A stretch of 6,196 nt of DNA from Betaproteobacteria bacterium (GTDB lineage Bacteria > Pseudomonadota > Gammaproteobacteria > Burkholderiales > Usitatibacteraceae). The stretch lies in contig PQAI01000089.1 in NCBI GenBank assembly GCA_003105245.1, forward strand, positions 1 to 6,196, in the 5' to 3' direction. Both the position numbers and the translations under genes were made by a program. Below, one piece after another: positions 5,292-6,196 of the stretch (the stretch's first letter is position 1; each line of letters starts with the position of its first letter). The notes below the pieces were generated by a model. The model worked only from the letters and a program-made list of their open reading frames with translations, made no database searches and had not been told where the DNA came from.

Positions 5292-6196
5292 ATGGATACG
5301 GGCCATTCTCCCGCCAGCCTCGCCGGGCGCGTCAAGCGCTGGGCGCTGGAGGCGGGTTTCGACGCGGTGGCGATCGCCGGCACCGATCTCGCCGAGGAGG
5401 AAGCGCGGCTCCTCGCGTGGCTCGACCGCGGCTGGCACGGGGCGATGGATTATATGGCACGCCACGGCACGCGCCGCTCGCGGCCGGCCGAGCTCGTGCC
5501 CGGCACGGCGAGCGTGGTGAGCGTGCGCCTGGACTACTGGCCCGGCGGGGCGAGGGCCCCGGACGAGGTCCTCGCCGAGCCCTCCCTCGCCTACGTCTCG
5601 CGCTACGCCGTGGGCCGCGACTACCACAAGGTGCTGCGCGCGCGACTGCAGGCGCTGGCCGACCGGATGCTCGCCGAGCTCGGCCCCTTTCCCTACCGCG
5701 TCTTCACCGACAGCGCGCCGGTGATGGAGGTGGCGCTCGCCGCGCGCGCGGGGCTGGGCTGGCAGGGCAAGCACACGCTGCTGCTCGCGCGCGAGGCCGG
5801 CTCGTATTACTTCCTCGGCGAGCTCTTCGTGGGCCTGGACCTGGCGAAGGACGCTCCCGTGGCGGGGCACTGCGGCACCTGCGAGCGCTGCCTCGAGGCC
5901 TGCCCCACGCGCGCGATCGTGGCGCCCTTCCAGCTCGACGCGCGCCGCTGCATCTCCTACCTCACCATCGAGAATCCCGGCCCCATCCCCGAGGAATTCC
6001 GCGCCGCCATCGGCAACCGCATCTACGGCTGCGACGACTGCCAGCTCGCCTGCCCCTGGAACAAGTACGCGCGAATCGCGCGCGCCCCGGACTTCGCCGT
6101 GCGCAACGGCCTCGACGGCGCTTCCCTCGCCTCGCTCTTCGCCTGGACGCGCGAGGAGTTCGAGTCTCGCCTGGAGGGCTCGCCCATCCGCCGCAT
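5292..6196 (+). CDS. queG: Epoxyqueuosine reductase QueG, N-terminal part (cut by window edge)
   Basis: QueG is the cobalamin- and iron-sulfur-dependent cytoplasmic enzyme that reduces epoxyqueuosine to queuosine in the wobble position of GUN-anticodon tRNAs, the last step of queuosine synthesis. The 301 visible residues follow E. coli QueG (379 aa) closely from the start: MDYMARHG (52-59), YVSRYAVGRDYHK (101-113), FTDSAP (138-143, with D140 at the position of the proposed general acid), GLGWQGKH (154-161). Cysteines for two [4Fe-4S] clusters are intact: C194, C197, C200, C204 (CxxCxxCxxxCP) and C220 plus C247, C250, C254 (GCDDCQLACPWN). The frame is open to the right edge, which cuts after GSPIRR; the C-terminal portion is missing only because the window ends. 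The ATG at 5292 matches the family start; no good Shine-Dalgarno precedes it. It is divergent from tsaE with 8 bp between start codons. Confidence 0.97.
   Translation, partial: MDTGHSPASLAGRVKRWALEAGFDAVAIAGTDLAEEEARLLAWLDRGWHGAMDYMARHGTRRSRPAELVPGTASVVSVRLDYWPGGARAPDEVLAEPSLAYVSRYAVGRDYHKVLRARLQALADRMLAELGPFPYRVFTDSAPVMEVALAARAGLGWQGKHTLLLAREAGSYYFLGELFVGLDLAKDAPVAGHCGTCERCLEACPTRAIVAPFQLDARRCISYLTIENPGPIPEEFRAAIGNRIYGCDDCQLACPWNKYARIARAPDFAVRNGLDGASLASLFAWTREEFESRLEGSPIRR

Noticed and set aside
5277..5870. Minus-strand 197-codon frame antisense to queG
   Set aside because: The plus strand encodes QueG with both iron-sulfur motifs; the antisense translation is His/Arg/Ala-rich and without motifs.

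Overview
The window is chromosomal DNA from a very GC-rich (about 70% by eye) Gram-negative bacterium. The protein sequences and gene set (MutL, TsaE, an AmiC-type amidase, QueG) look proteobacterial, most likely betaproteobacterial. That placement is inferred from protein resemblance and gene order and was not computed. No RNA genes, insertion sequences, phage genes or CRISPR arrays are visible, and coding density is very high.

Layout, left to right: (1) the first 308 codons of mutL on the minus strand, cut by the left edge; (2) a 132-bp divergent intergenic region holding a GC-rich hairpin just ahead of mutL and a small AT-richer patch; (3) a complete plus-strand gene for an 810-residue inner-membrane c-di-GMP protein (six predicted membrane helices, coiled coil, PAS, GGDEF, EAL); (4) only 8 bp later, convergent on the minus strand, an AmiC-type N-acetylmuramoyl-L-alanine amidase; (5) tsaE, upstream of the amidase gene on the same strand and overlapping it; (6) 8 bp away and divergent from tsaE, the first 301 codons of queG, cut by the right edge.

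The minus-strand genes tsaE, amidase and mutL match the order long known in proteobacteria (tsaE - ami - mutL - miaA - hfq, with queG next to tsaE in E. coli). Here the c-di-GMP gene sits inverted between the amidase and mutL. It should stop simple read-through from the amidase into mutL and leave mutL with its own promoter. TsaE (tRNA t6A) and QueG (tRNA queuosine) are tRNA-modification proteins, MutL is DNA mismatch repair, the amidase splits septal peptidoglycan, and the inserted gene is a signalling protein.

I found no undescribed multi-gene system. The points most worth checking are a sharp AT-rich island inside tsaE (15 G/C in 50 bases, against a GC-rich surround), the unclear start of the amidase gene (no conventional start codon near its signal peptide, but an ATT behind a Shine-Dalgarno-like stretch), the interruption of the conserved gene run, and the mutL leader hairpin.
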